Positions 1-8,696 of a DNA stretch of 25,293 bases are shown here, piece by piece. The notes below the pieces were generated by a model. The model saw nothing but the letters and a program-made list of their open reading frames with translations, was not told the origin of the DNA and did not search any database. Source of the stretch: JAICNG01 sp035765135. GTDB taxonomy: Bacteria > Gemmatimonadota > Gemmatimonadetes > Gemmatimonadales > Gemmatimonadaceae. A program made the translations under genes and the position numbers. Position 1 is the first letter of the stretch. Every line of letters starts with the position of its first letter. Location: positions 1 through 25,293 of the forward strand of contig DASTYE010000156.1 of the NCBI GenBank assembly GCA_035765135.1. The letters are read 5' to 3'.

Positions 1-319
1 GGACTCCGGCGGCGAATGCCAGCACCGCGCCGACGGCCGCGCCGCCGGAGACGCCGAGGAGATACGGCTCCGCGAGCGCGTTGCGCAGCGAACCCTGGAG
101 CGCTCCGCCCGCCATCCCCAACGCCGCGCCGACGATGAGCGCGAGCACCAGCCGCGGCAGGCGGATCGCGCGCACGATCGCGACGGCGTTCGCGTCACCG
201 ACACCGAGCAACCCGTCACGAACACCGGCGAGACCAAGCGGCACGGGCCCGAGCGCGATGGCGAGGCCGCACAGCACCACCAGCGCCAGCGGGGCGAGAA
301 TCCAGAGCGCGCGGCGCAT
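1..319 (-). CDS. btuC: Cobalamin/iron-siderophore-type ABC transporter permease (BtuC/FecCD family), 3' part missing
   Basis: This is the inner-membrane permease subunit that would move vitamin B12 into the cytoplasm, working with the upstream binding protein and an ATPase that is not in the window. Only the first 106 residues are visible because the gene runs off the left edge. Translation from the ATG at 319 gives a hydrophobic first helix (roughly residues 4-24), then the FecCD-family hallmarks IRLPRLVLALIVGAALGMAG and LAEPYLLGVSGGAAVGAV. The start overlaps the stop of the binding-protein gene by one base (TGATG), which implies translational coupling. B12 rather than iron as substrate is inferred from the cobalamin riboswitch ahead of the pair. 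The FecCD family alone cannot distinguish B12, haem and siderophores. Confidence 0.9.
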   Translation of the reverse strand, partial: MRRALWILAPLALVVLCGLAIALGPVPLGLAGVRDGLLGVGDANAVAIVRAIRLPRLVLALIVGAALGMAGGALQGSLRNALAEPYLLGVSGGAAVGAVLAFAAGV

Positions 320-1221
320 CAGCGGATGTCGGCGTCCGGGTGCAGCAGCCGAGCCAGGTGAAGGGCGGCTTCGCCAAGCCGAACGGAAGGCCGGCCCACG
401 AGCGTGGTGTCAACGATGCGAACTCGTCCCTCGCGAACGGCTCGAATGGCGCGCCACGCCGGGTCGCGCGCAACGATCTGCCCGCCCTCCGGACCGACGA
501 GAATGAAGTCCGGATCACGGCGAACGACATCCTCGAACGTCACCTGCTGGGAGGGGGCGGCAATATCTTCGTAGATGTTCCGCGCGCCGGCGATATCGAC
601 GAGCTGACTGAGGAAGCTTCCTCGCCCGATCGTGATCAGTGGCGCGTCCCAGATGCGCCAGAACACACGCGGGCGCGGGAGCGTGCGCGTCGCCTCTCGC
701 ACACGAGCAATGGTTCGCTGTACGGAGTCCGCCACTTCGGCACCGGCGATGGCATTTCCCGTGAGGCTGCCGAGGAGGCGGGCGGCACGATCGAAGTGCT
801 CGACCCGATCGATCCGGAGCGCGATGACGGCAATGGCCTGCTCGCGCAGTCGATCGTACGCAGGACGGTTGTCTTCGCTGGCGTACAGGATGACCAGGTC
901 GGGGCGTGCACCGAGCACCGCTTCGACGTTAGGCCGCAGCGCGTCGCCGAGCGACGGGACGAGCTGTGCAGAGTCCGGGTAGAGGTCCCACTTCGAGCGG
1001 CCGACCACTCGTGGTCCGGCGTGCACGGCGAACAGGAGGTCGGTGGTCGCCGGATTCAGTGAGACGATGCGCCCCGGCGGCGTCCCGAAGCGCGGCAGGT
1101 CGCCACCGAAGTCATCGCGTCCGCTCCCTTGCGGCGTGAGCTCCCGCGAGGCATCGCCGGCATCGCAGGCGATGGCGGTAAGACCGAGCAGAAGTGCGAA
1201 GGAGCGAAGGTATCGATGCAA
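319..1221 (-). CDS. btuF: Periplasmic cobalamin-binding (lipo)protein, BtuF/TroA-like
   Basis: This is a substrate-binding protein of the helical-backbone (BtuF/FecB/TroA) fold that would capture B12 outside the inner membrane and hand it to the BtuC-like permease. The mature part begins near GRIVSLNPATTDLLFAV, typical of the family's first strand and helix. Later segments include GARPDLVILYASEDNRPAYD and RRDPDFILVGPEGG. The frame is open up to 1398, but 1323-1466 is a riboswitch, so the start must lie downstream of it. I prefer the TTG at 1221: it gives a short basic n-region (MHRYLRS), a hydrophobic core and a lipobox-like TAIAC, so a lipoprotein of 300 residues. The ATG at 1275 is the alternative and gives an n-region 18 residues longer. 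Neither has a strong Shine-Dalgarno. The function is firm as a transporter component; B12 specificity rests on the riboswitch. Confidence 0.85.
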   Translation of the reverse strand: MHRYLRSFALLLGLTAIACDAGDASRELTPQGSGRDDFGGDLPRFGTPPGRIVSLNPATTDLLFAVHAGPRVVGRSKWDLYPDSAQLVPSLGDALRPNVEAVLGARPDLVILYASEDNRPAYDRLREQAIAVIALRIDRVEHFDRAARLLGSLTGNAIAGAEVADSVQRTIARVREATRTLPRPRVFWRIWDAPLITIGRGSFLSQLVDIAGARNIYEDIAAPSQQVTFEDVVRRDPDFILVGPEGGQIVARDPAWRAIRAVREGRVRIVDTTLVGRPSVRLGEAALHLARLLHPDADIR

Positions 1222-1322
1222 GTACGGGCACCCGACCCACGATGTCGAAGTGCCCGTGAACGATGGCGCGGACATGCCGCGCGGTCGCCACCAGCCCTTC
1301 TCCCGAGGGTCTGCAAGTGTGG

Positions 1323-1466
1323 CGCGGACGCGAGGCGTCTCCTGGCTTCGGGCCGCATCGCTCGCCTTCCCGACTTGCGTCAGTGGCATCGTGAGCACGC
1401 GCTAGCGCCCGTTACAGTGGCGGGACCGCGCCGGACTTGCACCGGCTTCCGGGACTCCCGTCCGCG
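1323..1466 (-). ncRNA. Cobalamin (adenosylcobalamin/B12) riboswitch
   Basis: Read on the minus strand, the region carries the class hallmarks in order: GCCGGTGCAAGTCCGGC, then GCGGTCCCGCCACTGTAA, then CAAGTCGGGA and the highly conserved CCCGAAGCCAGGAGAC. The closing P1 helix is visible as a perfect 8-bp pairing between the bases at 1459-1466 (CGCGGACG in the transcript) and 1323-1330 (CGTCCGCG). The element lies just upstream of the btuF/btuC-like genes and about 20 nt after the stop of the preceding gene. By family knowledge it would shut off the uptake genes when B12 is abundant. I see no intrinsic terminator with a U-run between it and btuF, so control of translation initiation is more likely; that is inference. 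Confidence 0.95.
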
Positions 1467-1488
1467 AACGTTCGATTGTGCCGTGAGT

Positions 1489-2676
1489 CTATCCGCCGCT
1501 GCGCTCCGCGTCAAGCGCGCGCGTGAGCGCCTTCTTCAGCTCCGCACGACGCGCCGTGTACGTCGCGCGATCGCCGGCGCTCAGGTCCTGAGCGGTCTCG
1601 AGGTGAGCATCCAGCGCCGCGATCTGCCGCGCCAGGGCCTCCGCGGGACGCTCCGTCGCCGCTTGCGGACGGACCGACAGTCGTTGAGCGGGCGCCGGCG
1701 TGCGTGTCATGCGAATCAGTACAAACGCCATGACGGCAGCGATCGCCACCACCACGGCGACAATCCACGTTCGACGACCGCCCGGCAGTGCGCGCGGTAC
1801 ATCGATGCGCAGTACAGCCCCAGGTGCAACCCGTTGGGCGAGGAACCGGTTGAAGGTCCGCGATTCGACGGCGACGGGATTCACGCGCTCGAGCCCCGGC
1901 GCGGTGGTCGTCGCGTTAGGCTCCTCGAGCAGCACCTCGAGCACGTCGACGGCGCCCTCGAGCGGCAGCGACACCGGGAACGTTCCCGCGCCCAGCTGAT
2001 AGGCGTACGAGAGCTGCTTGATGCCCGGAGCCAGCGGCGCATACACGCGGACGCGACCGCCGTCGGTGCGGATGGCATCCTCCGACAGGTCGCTCTCACC
2101 CATGCGGATGTTGGACGCTCCGGCGGGAAGAACGGCCGTCCACACCGGCACCTCGCCCGCCGCGACCCGCGTGACCGACGAGTCGTTGGCCAGCTCGTAC
2201 ACTTCCACGACTTCGCGCGTCCCGTCCTCCAGTGGAGCGGCGACGACGACGTGGCGACCACGCACATGGATGGGCACCGGGGCGCTGGTCGTGTCGAAGA
2301 CGGCCAGCTCCGCATCATCGACGCTGCGAGCCGTGTCGAGCGGCGGCGAGAAGTAGGCGATGCCATCGTGCGTCGCCGACACGAAGTAGATCGCGTCGCT
2401 CTCCCCGGTCGGCGCGTAGCGCATGCTGAACGCGCCATCGCGCCCGGTCCGAACGGAATCGAGCGGGCCCGAGCCGTCGGAACCGACGCGATGCAGCACG
2501 ACCCAGGCGCCGAGCACGCCCTGCATCGAGTCGGCGGCGGGGCGAAGGACGCGCCCGGTGACGCGGCGCGCCTGCGCACCCGCCTCCGCGGCGACGGCCA
2601 ACATCGCCAGCATGATGATGCAAAAGCGGCCGCGCCAGGCGGCCGCTGCACCGGACACGCGGAGCGCGCCTGCCAT
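1489..2676 (-). CDS. Exported, membrane-anchored protein of unknown function with a carboxypeptidase-regulatory-like domain
   Basis: I do not recognise a named family for the whole protein (395 residues). Residues 16-35 form a signal peptide (hydrophobic core CIIMLAMLAVAA, then EAGAQ). Residues about 37-120 have the pattern of a carboxypeptidase-regulatory/transthyretin-like beta domain (VTGRVLRP, then RTGRDGAFSMRYAP). A beta-rich middle runs to about 300. A single transmembrane helix lies at about 304-322 (WIVAVVVAIAAVMAFVLI), followed by a Pro/Ala linker and a charged helical tail at 344-391 that could be a coiled coil. The predicted topology is a periplasmic body with a cytoplasmic tail. 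The ATG overlaps the stop of the bifunctional-nuclease gene (TGATG), so it is co-translated with that gene. The cobalamin riboswitch begins only about 22 nt after its stop. Confidence 0.85.
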   Translation of the reverse strand: MAGALRVSGAAAAWRGRFCIIMLAMLAVAAEAGAQARRVTGRVLRPAADSMQGVLGAWVVLHRVGSDGSGPLDSVRTGRDGAFSMRYAPTGESDAIYFVSATHDGIAYFSPPLDTARSVDDAELAVFDTTSAPVPIHVRGRHVVVAAPLEDGTREVVEVYELANDSSVTRVAAGEVPVWTAVLPAGASNIRMGESDLSEDAIRTDGGRVRVYAPLAPGIKQLSYAYQLGAGTFPVSLPLEGAVDVLEVLLEEPNATTTAPGLERVNPVAVESRTFNRFLAQRVAPGAVLRIDVPRALPGGRRTWIVAVVVAIAAVMAFVLIRMTRTPAPAQRLSVRPQAATERPAEALARQIAALDAHLETAQDLSAGDRATYTARRAELKKALTRALDAERSGG

Positions 2677-3194
2677 CAGAGATTGAATTTGCCGAAGTCC
2701 TCGGGCTTCATCCGCTCGAGGTATTCCTTGAGCTGTTCGGCACTCATCTCGTCGGTCGCGGGTGTGAGGTCCGGCTCCTCGCTCTGAAGGGCGTCGCCAC
2801 CTTCGACCGCGATCGCGGTGAGCAGCGACTCCTGCGCGAAGATCGGGGCGGCGAGCCGGAGCGCGATGGCGATGCTGTCCGAGGGACGCGCATCGATGTG
2901 GACGACGTCGTCACCGCGATGCACGTGCAGCTCGGCGAAGTACGTGTTGTCCTTCACCTTCGTGATCTGCACCCGCTTCAGCGTTCCGCCGAGCCCGACG
3001 ATGAGGGACTTGCAGAGATCGTGCGTGAGCGGGCGCGGCGGCTTGACGGAGTTCATCTCCATGACGATGGACTGCGCCTCGGGCTGTCCAATCCAGATCG
3101 GCAGAAGGCGGTCCCCCTGCTTCTCCTTGAGGATCACGACGTACGAGTTGGACGAGCTATCGAGCCCCAGCCGATCCACGCGAACTTCGATCAT
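2676..3194 (-). CDS. Bifunctional nuclease family protein (BFN / DUF151)
   Basis: This is a 172-residue protein of the bifunctional-nuclease family. Family hallmarks are YVVILKEKQGDRLLPIWIG near residue 20, PRPLTHDL near 55, and HIDARPSDSIAIALRLAAPI near 100-118. After that comes an acidic tail (EEPDLTPATDEMSAEQLKEY) of variable type. Family members have been linked to RNase/DNase activity in plants, but the bacterial role is poorly defined, so only the family is asserted. The ATG at 3194 has a GGAG Shine-Dalgarno about 8 nt upstream. The gene follows ahcY with a 31-nt gap and overlaps the next gene by one base, which suggests membership of the metK-ahcY transcription unit. Confidence 0.93.
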   Translation of the reverse strand: MIEVRVDRLGLDSSSNSYVVILKEKQGDRLLPIWIGQPEAQSIVMEMNSVKPPRPLTHDLCKSLIVGLGGTLKRVQITKVKDNTYFAELHVHRGDDVVHIDARPSDSIAIALRLAAPIFAQESLLTAIAVEGGDALQSEEPDLTPATDEMSAEQLKEYLERMKPEDFGKFNL

Positions 3195-3225
3195 GACTCG
3201 CTCCCAAGCCGCCGCGCCGCGGGCC

Positions 3226-4593
3226 TCAGGTGCCCATGTCCCACGACGCCAGATACTTCCGCTGCTCGGCGGTCAGCTCGTCGACCTGTGCACCCATGGC
3301 CTCGAGCTTGAGTCTCGCAATCTCGCGATCGACCGCCTCCGGAACACGGTGCACGTCCTTCGTGAGCGTGCCCGAGTTATTCACTAGATACTCCGCCCCA
3401 AGCGATTGGTTCGCGAAGCTCATGTCCATCACCGATGCCGGGTGTCCTTCGGCCGCGGCGAGGTTGATCAGGCGTCCTTCGCCAAGCACGAAGACCCGCT
3501 TTCCATTGACGACGAACTCCTCGACAAAAGCACGAACACTGCGCGCGGGCCGCTCGGCAATGCGCGCCAGCGCTTCGAGATCGAGCTCCACGTTGAAGTG
3601 GCCCGAGTTGCAGACGACAGCGCCATCCTTCATCGCGCGAAAGTGCTCCTCGCGGATGACGTGGATGTTGCCAGTGAGCGTACAGAAGATATCACCGATC
3701 TGGGCCGCCTCCTCCATGGGCATAACGCGGAAGCCGTCCATCACGGCTTCCAGCGCCTTGAGCGGGTCGATCTCGGTGACGATCACGTTCGCGCCGGCAC
3801 CGCGCGCACGCGACGCGACTCCGCGGCCGCACCAGCCGTACCCCGCGACCACGAACGTCGATCCGGCGAGCAGCAGGTTCGTCGCGCGGATGATGCCGTC
3901 GACGGTGGACTGCCCGGTGCCGTAGCGGTTGTCGAAGAGATGCTTGGTGAACGAGTCGTTCACCGAGATCACCGGGAACTGCAGCACCTTCTCGACCGCC
4001 ATCGCCTTCAGGCGAATGACGCCGGTCGTCGTCTCCTCCGTGCTGCCGATGACTTTGCCGATCAGCGCGCGACGGCGGTCCGGCGACAACGTCTCGACCC
4101 AACGGCGCACCGGCGGCGCGAGGTCGTCGAGCCGGTTGAGCGCGATCATGTGGAGCGCACCGACGACGTCGGCGCCATCGTCCATCGTGATGTCGGGCTC
4201 GTGCGCGATGGCGGCGCGAATGTGCTCGTAGTAGCTCTCGTTGTCCTCGCCCTTGATCGCGTAGACTTTCACGCCGTGATCGCGCACGAGGTGCGCGGCG
4301 ACATCGTCCTGGGTGGAGAGCGGATTCGAGGCGCAGAGGGCGACGTCCGCCCCGCCAGCCTTGAGCGTCACCATCAGGTTCGCCGTCTCCGTCGTGACGT
4401 GCAGACAGGCGGACACGCGCTTGCCTTCGAGCGGACGCTCCTTCGCGAAGCGCGCTCTGATCTGTCGCAGCACGGGCATCGACCGCTCGGCCCACTCGGT
4501 GCGAAGCCGGCCCTGCTCGGCGAGCGAAAGGTCCTTTACGTCGTATCGTGCGGAGGTGCTATCGCGCGGTTCGGTCGTGGTCGTCGTAGCCAT
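3226..4593 (-). CDS. ahcY: Adenosylhomocysteinase (S-adenosyl-L-homocysteine hydrolase), Thermotoga/archaeal-type
   Basis: The enzyme splits S-adenosylhomocysteine into adenosine and homocysteine using bound NAD, clearing the product inhibitor of SAM-dependent methylation in the cytoplasm. Visible motifs: substrate segment HVTTETANL (residues 65-73), MDDGADVV (137-144), STEETTTGVIRL (184-195), the catalytic pair Lys217 and Asp221 in NDSFTKHLFDNRYG, the NAD-binding glycine loop GYGWCGRG (251-258), and NSGHFNVEL further on. The loop reads GYGWCGRG rather than the GYGDVGKG of the common bacterial/eukaryotic form, and the protein ends WDMGT without the usual KPDHYRY tail. This places it with the shorter archaeal/Thermotoga-like form. 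It follows metK by 21 nt, so SAM synthesis and SAH removal are co-encoded. An N-terminal Thr-rich stretch (2-7) may be disordered. Confidence 0.97.
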   Translation of the reverse strand: MATTTTTEPRDSTSARYDVKDLSLAEQGRLRTEWAERSMPVLRQIRARFAKERPLEGKRVSACLHVTTETANLMVTLKAGGADVALCASNPLSTQDDVAAHLVRDHGVKVYAIKGEDNESYYEHIRAAIAHEPDITMDDGADVVGALHMIALNRLDDLAPPVRRWVETLSPDRRRALIGKVIGSTEETTTGVIRLKAMAVEKVLQFPVISVNDSFTKHLFDNRYGTGQSTVDGIIRATNLLLAGSTFVVAGYGWCGRGVASRARGAGANVIVTEIDPLKALEAVMDGFRVMPMEEAAQIGDIFCTLTGNIHVIREEHFRAMKDGAVVCNSGHFNVELDLEALARIAERPARSVRAFVEEFVVNGKRVFVLGEGRLINLAAAEGHPASVMDMSFANQSLGAEYLVNNSGTLTKDVHRVPEAVDREIARLKLEAMGAQVDELTAEQRKYLASWDMGT

Positions 4594-4614
4594 GTGGGTG
4601 TCGAGAGGTAGCGG

Positions 4615-5790
<1,176 letters not shown>

Positions 5791-5800
5791 GTAAGTCCTT

Positions 5801-5825
5801 GGGGCAGGCTGAGTCGCGCTGCCCC
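5801..5825 (-). promoter_or_regulatory. GC-rich hairpin in the metK leader
   Basis: GGGGCAG and CTGCCCC form a 7-bp perfect stem around an 11-nt loop. The stem ends directly against the AAGGA ribosome binding site of metK. No U-run follows it, so it does not look like an intrinsic terminator. It could affect translation of metK or mark a processing point. I do not see a known SAM or SAH riboswitch consensus here. Confidence 0.4.
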
Positions 5826-5851
5826 GATGCAAGAAGTATGACTGAGCAATG

Positions 5852-7648
5852 TCAGCCTTGGATGCTACTAGAGGCCTCCGGGACCGGCAAGCCATCGAGC
5901 AATTCGCTTGCCTCTCCCATTTCGCTCAGCAAGCGATCGCGCAAGATGGCTTCGGCCGCGGCGGCGGTGCTGGCCCGCATTGCCTCTCCCGCCGCTTCGG
6001 TCGCCGCGCGCACCGTGATGCGTCGGACGACCCGTTTCATCCGGGCCACCGACCGCGGCGCGACCGATAGCTGTCGTATGCCGAGCCCAATGAGCGCGTA
6101 CGCCATCAGCGGCTGCGATGCCATCTCGCCGCAGACACCGACGTCGAGGGCATACTCCACGCCAACGTCCGCGATGCGACGGATCAGCCGCAGGACCGCC
6201 GGGTGAAGGGGGGTGAATCGGGACGCGAGGTTGGCATTCCCTCGGTCGATGGCCAGCGTGTACTGCGTGAGGTCGTTGGTGCCGATGGAAAAGAAGTCCA
6301 CATGCGGTGCGAGCGTGTCGGCGGCGACCGCCGCCGCCGGCGTCTCCACCATCACGCCGAGCGAGACCGACGCGCGGTGCGGGACCCCTCGAGCGGCAAG
6401 CTCGCGTGCCGACTCTTCGAGGAGCTCACGGGCTCGCATCACCTCGTCGAGGGTGATGACGAGCGGCAGCATGACACGCACATCGCCGTGCTGTGCCGCG
6501 CGAAGCAGCGCCCGGAGCTGGGTGCGGAACAGGTCCGCCTCGTCGAGGCACATGCGGATCGCGCGCCATCCGAGGAACGGGTTCGGCTCACTCGGGAAGC
6601 CGCCGACGGGCAGCTTGTCACCGCCGATATCGTAGGTGCGGATGATGACCGCGTGTCCCGCGAACGCCTCGACCACCTTCCGATAGGCCCGGTACTGCTC
6701 GTCCTCGTCAGGCATGGTGGCGCGTCCGACGATGAGAAACTCCGTGCGCATGAGTCCAACGCCGTCGGCACCGCTTTGCGCCGCGAACGCGGCATCTTCG
6801 GGAAGATCGACGTTGGCCCGCAGCAGCAGGCGCACGTGGTCGAGGGTGACAGGTTCCTCCCCGGCGACGAGAGCGTCCTGCGCCTCGATCTCGGCGAGCT
6901 GCCGCTGGCGCTCATGATACTGCGCGACGCCGGCATCGGTGGGATTGATCGCCACCACGCCGGCACCGCCGTCCAGAATGAGGCGATCGCCCGACTGGAT
7001 GCGCTGCGTGGCATCCCGCAATCCGACGACCGCGGGCAATCCCAGGGAACGGGCGAGGATGGCGACGTGCGAGATGCGCGTTCCCGCGTCGGTGGCGATG
7101 CCGGCGATGGCTTCGCGATCGAGCTGAACCGTTAGGCTCGGCGTGAGATCGTGCGTCACGAGGATCGCATTCGAGCCCTTGGGCACATCGCCGGGATCGT
7201 GGTCGGGCAGCCCGAGGAGCAGCGAGAGCACGCGAATGTGCACATCGACGAGATCGCCGACGCGCTCACGGATCATCGGCGAGGTGCTGCGGCCGAACTC
7301 GGTGCGCCAGTCGTGCATGGTGAGGTCGAACGCGCTCTCAGCGGCGAAGTGATCCTCGCGAATGAGCTGCTCGACCCGCCGAATGATCTCCGTGTCCTGG
7401 AGGATGAACGTCTGCGCCTCGAAGATGCGCGCCTCCTCGGTGCCGACGTGCTGCTCGACGCGCGCGCGAAGCAGGGCGACGCGGTCGCGCGCGCGCGCCA
7501 GCGCCTCGTGGACGTGCGCGATCTCGAGATCCACCTGCTCGGGTGGAACGAGCCGCAAGCGCACGGGCGGAACTTCCCAGAGCAGCACGTGCGCCGGACC
7601 GACGACCATGCCCGGCGAGGCGGGAATCCCGACGAGAATGCGCTCCAC
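5852..7648 (-). CDS. ptsI: Phosphoenolpyruvate-protein phosphotransferase (PTS Enzyme I)
   Basis: Enzyme I takes phosphate from phosphoenolpyruvate and passes it to HPr, the first step of the PTS relay. The 598-residue length is close to the family's usual 570-590. The phosphorylated histidine is His194 in TRISHVAILARSLGLPAVVG. PEP-binding residues are seen in GLMRTEF (Arg301) and RTYDIGGDK (Arg337), followed by VMVETPAAA, SIGTNDLTQYTLAIDRGN (454-471) and the active-site Cys506 in VGVCGEMASQ. The segment before the active histidine reads GTRISH rather than the common GGRTSH, a mild variation. The GTG start overlaps the HPr stop by one base (TAGTG). A C-terminal tail of about 40 residues (ASTAAAAEAILRDRLLSEMG onward) follows the core. 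All catalytic residues are present, so it should be active. Confidence 0.97.
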   Translation of the reverse strand: MERILVGIPASPGMVVGPAHVLLWEVPPVRLRLVPPEQVDLEIAHVHEALARARDRVALLRARVEQHVGTEEARIFEAQTFILQDTEIIRRVEQLIREDHFAAESAFDLTMHDWRTEFGRSTSPMIRERVGDLVDVHIRVLSLLLGLPDHDPGDVPKGSNAILVTHDLTPSLTVQLDREAIAGIATDAGTRISHVAILARSLGLPAVVGLRDATQRIQSGDRLILDGGAGVVAINPTDAGVAQYHERQRQLAEIEAQDALVAGEEPVTLDHVRLLLRANVDLPEDAAFAAQSGADGVGLMRTEFLIVGRATMPDEDEQYRAYRKVVEAFAGHAVIIRTYDIGGDKLPVGGFPSEPNPFLGWRAIRMCLDEADLFRTQLRALLRAAQHGDVRVMLPLVITLDEVMRARELLEESARELAARGVPHRASVSLGVMVETPAAAVAADTLAPHVDFFSIGTNDLTQYTLAIDRGNANLASRFTPLHPAVLRLIRRIADVGVEYALDVGVCGEMASQPLMAYALIGLGIRQLSVAPRSVARMKRVVRRITVRAATEAAGEAMRASTAAAAEAILRDRLLSEMGEASELLDGLPVPEASSSIQG

Positions 7649-7914
7649 TACTTCTCTCCGAACTTCTGGGAGATCAGCTCGGCGATCGCGTCAACCGCCT
7701 GCTGCGCGTCGGGCCCGTCGGCCCGAACCGTGAGCGTCGCGCCGAACTCGGCGGCGAGCATCATCACTCCCATGATGCTCTTGCCGTTCACCTCGAGATC
7801 GTCGCGTATCATGGTGATCTCGCTCTTGAATTTGGCGGCCGTCTTCACGACCTCCGCCGCCGGACGCGCGTGCAGTCCGTTCCGGTTCATGATCTGCACG
7901 GACCGCTCGATCAT
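7648..7914 (-). CDS. ptsH: HPr, phosphocarrier protein of the PTS
   Basis: HPr is an 88-residue cytoplasmic protein that carries phosphate from Enzyme I to the EIIA domain. Starting at the ATG at 7914 puts the catalytic histidine at His15 (NRNGLHARPAAEVVK) and the regulatory serine at Ser46 (VNGKSIMGVMMLAAE), exactly the canonical numbering. A second ATG one codon upstream is therefore less likely. The start overlaps the EIID stop by one base (TGATG) and the stop overlaps the Enzyme I start (TAGTG). The intact Ser46 context agrees with the HPr kinase encoded in the same operon and suggests that HPr is controlled by both His and Ser phosphorylation. Confidence 0.97.
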   Translation of the reverse strand: MIERSVQIMNRNGLHARPAAEVVKTAAKFKSEITMIRDDLEVNGKSIMGVMMLAAEFGATLTVRADGPDAQQAVDAIAELISQKFGEK

Positions 7915-8696
7915 CATCGCGCCACCACCGAGTACAGGGCGGAAGCGGCGAGAACGCCGAGTGCAATGCGCCAGCCCTCGACGCGTCCGTGCAGCTGGGT
8001 GAGCAGCACCGCTCCCCCGACCGCGGCGAGCAACACTCCTCCCAGGAGCGCTCGTCCCGGCTCGATGATTCGGTCGAGCGCGAGTGGCAACGCGATACCG
8101 GCGAGAAGCGCGGCGGCACGCGCGATGTAGTTGGGCCCGTGACGCAACACGGGGTTCGCCAGCGCCGCGGCCACTCGCATGCCGTGCTTCCAGCCGACGC
8201 GCAATCCCCAGACGCGCAGACCGATGTGCCCCACGTTGTACAAGCCGAGGAAGATGAGCAAGACCGCAACCGGTCCGGCGCCGAGACCATACGCCGCGAG
8301 CGCGATCAGCGAGCAGAAGGGCAGCCAGCCGGCCCAGACGAGACGATCGCCCACGGAGCCCAGTGGTCCGCATAACGCCGTTCGAAACCGCTCGATTTGT
8401 CCGGCGGGAGCGCGCTCGAGCTCCGCGCGCGCCAGCGATCCGACCGCCACGGCGGTGAGATAGGGATGCGCATTGAAGTACGCGGATTGCCGAGCCATCG
8501 CGGCGCGATACGCCTCGCCCTCGCGTCCGCCCGGAAGCGAACGGAGCGCCGGCTCGAGGCAGAAACCAATGCCGGTTCCGAGCAGGAGCTCGTAGTTCCA
8601 CGACGCCTGCACGGCGAGCTGGCGGATGAATATCTCGATCCAGGTGAACGCCGAGAGTGTTGGCGTCGGGATCGGCGTGGCGGTGGTCGCTACCAC
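7914..8696 (-). CDS. PTS mannose/fructose/sorbose family EIID membrane component
   Basis: EIID is a membrane component of the mannose-type permease and works as a complex with EIIC. Typical features in the 260 residues are FIRQLAVQASWNYELLLGTG and FCLEPALRSL near the N-terminus, then AYFNAHPYLTAVAVGSLARA, and hydrophobic segments toward the C-terminus (PVAVLLIFLGLYNVGHIGL and the last 60 residues). I chose the GTG at 8696, which overlaps the EIIC stop by 7 nt and leaves a short Thr/Pro-rich leader before the conserved part. The length is slightly under the usual 270-300. The sugar cannot be read from the sequence, and no catabolic gene lies nearby. Confidence 0.93.
   Translation of the reverse strand: MVATTATPIPTPTLSAFTWIEIFIRQLAVQASWNYELLLGTGIGFCLEPALRSLPGGREGEAYRAAMARQSAYFNAHPYLTAVAVGSLARAELERAPAGQIERFRTALCGPLGSVGDRLVWAGWLPFCSLIALAAYGLGAGPVAVLLIFLGLYNVGHIGLRVWGLRVGWKHGMRVAAALANPVLRHGPNYIARAAALLAGIALPLALDRIIEPGRALLGGVLLAAVGGAVLLTQLHGRVEGWRIALGVLAASALYSVVAR

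Noticed and set aside
1222..1398. N-terminal extension of BtuF from an upstream start at 1398
   Set aside because: That start lies inside the cobalamin riboswitch, and the encoded extension would precede the signal peptide by about 60 residues.
1129..2787. Long plus-strand open frame of 552 codons over the btuF/unknown-protein region
   Set aside because: It is an antisense shadow of GC-rich genes. The product is low-complexity Arg-rich sequence with no family motif, and it runs through the riboswitch.
5791..5895. Extended MetK N-terminus from 5895
   Set aside because: The GTG at 5790 has a good AAGGA site and yields the conserved family start. The extension would run into the end of Enzyme I.
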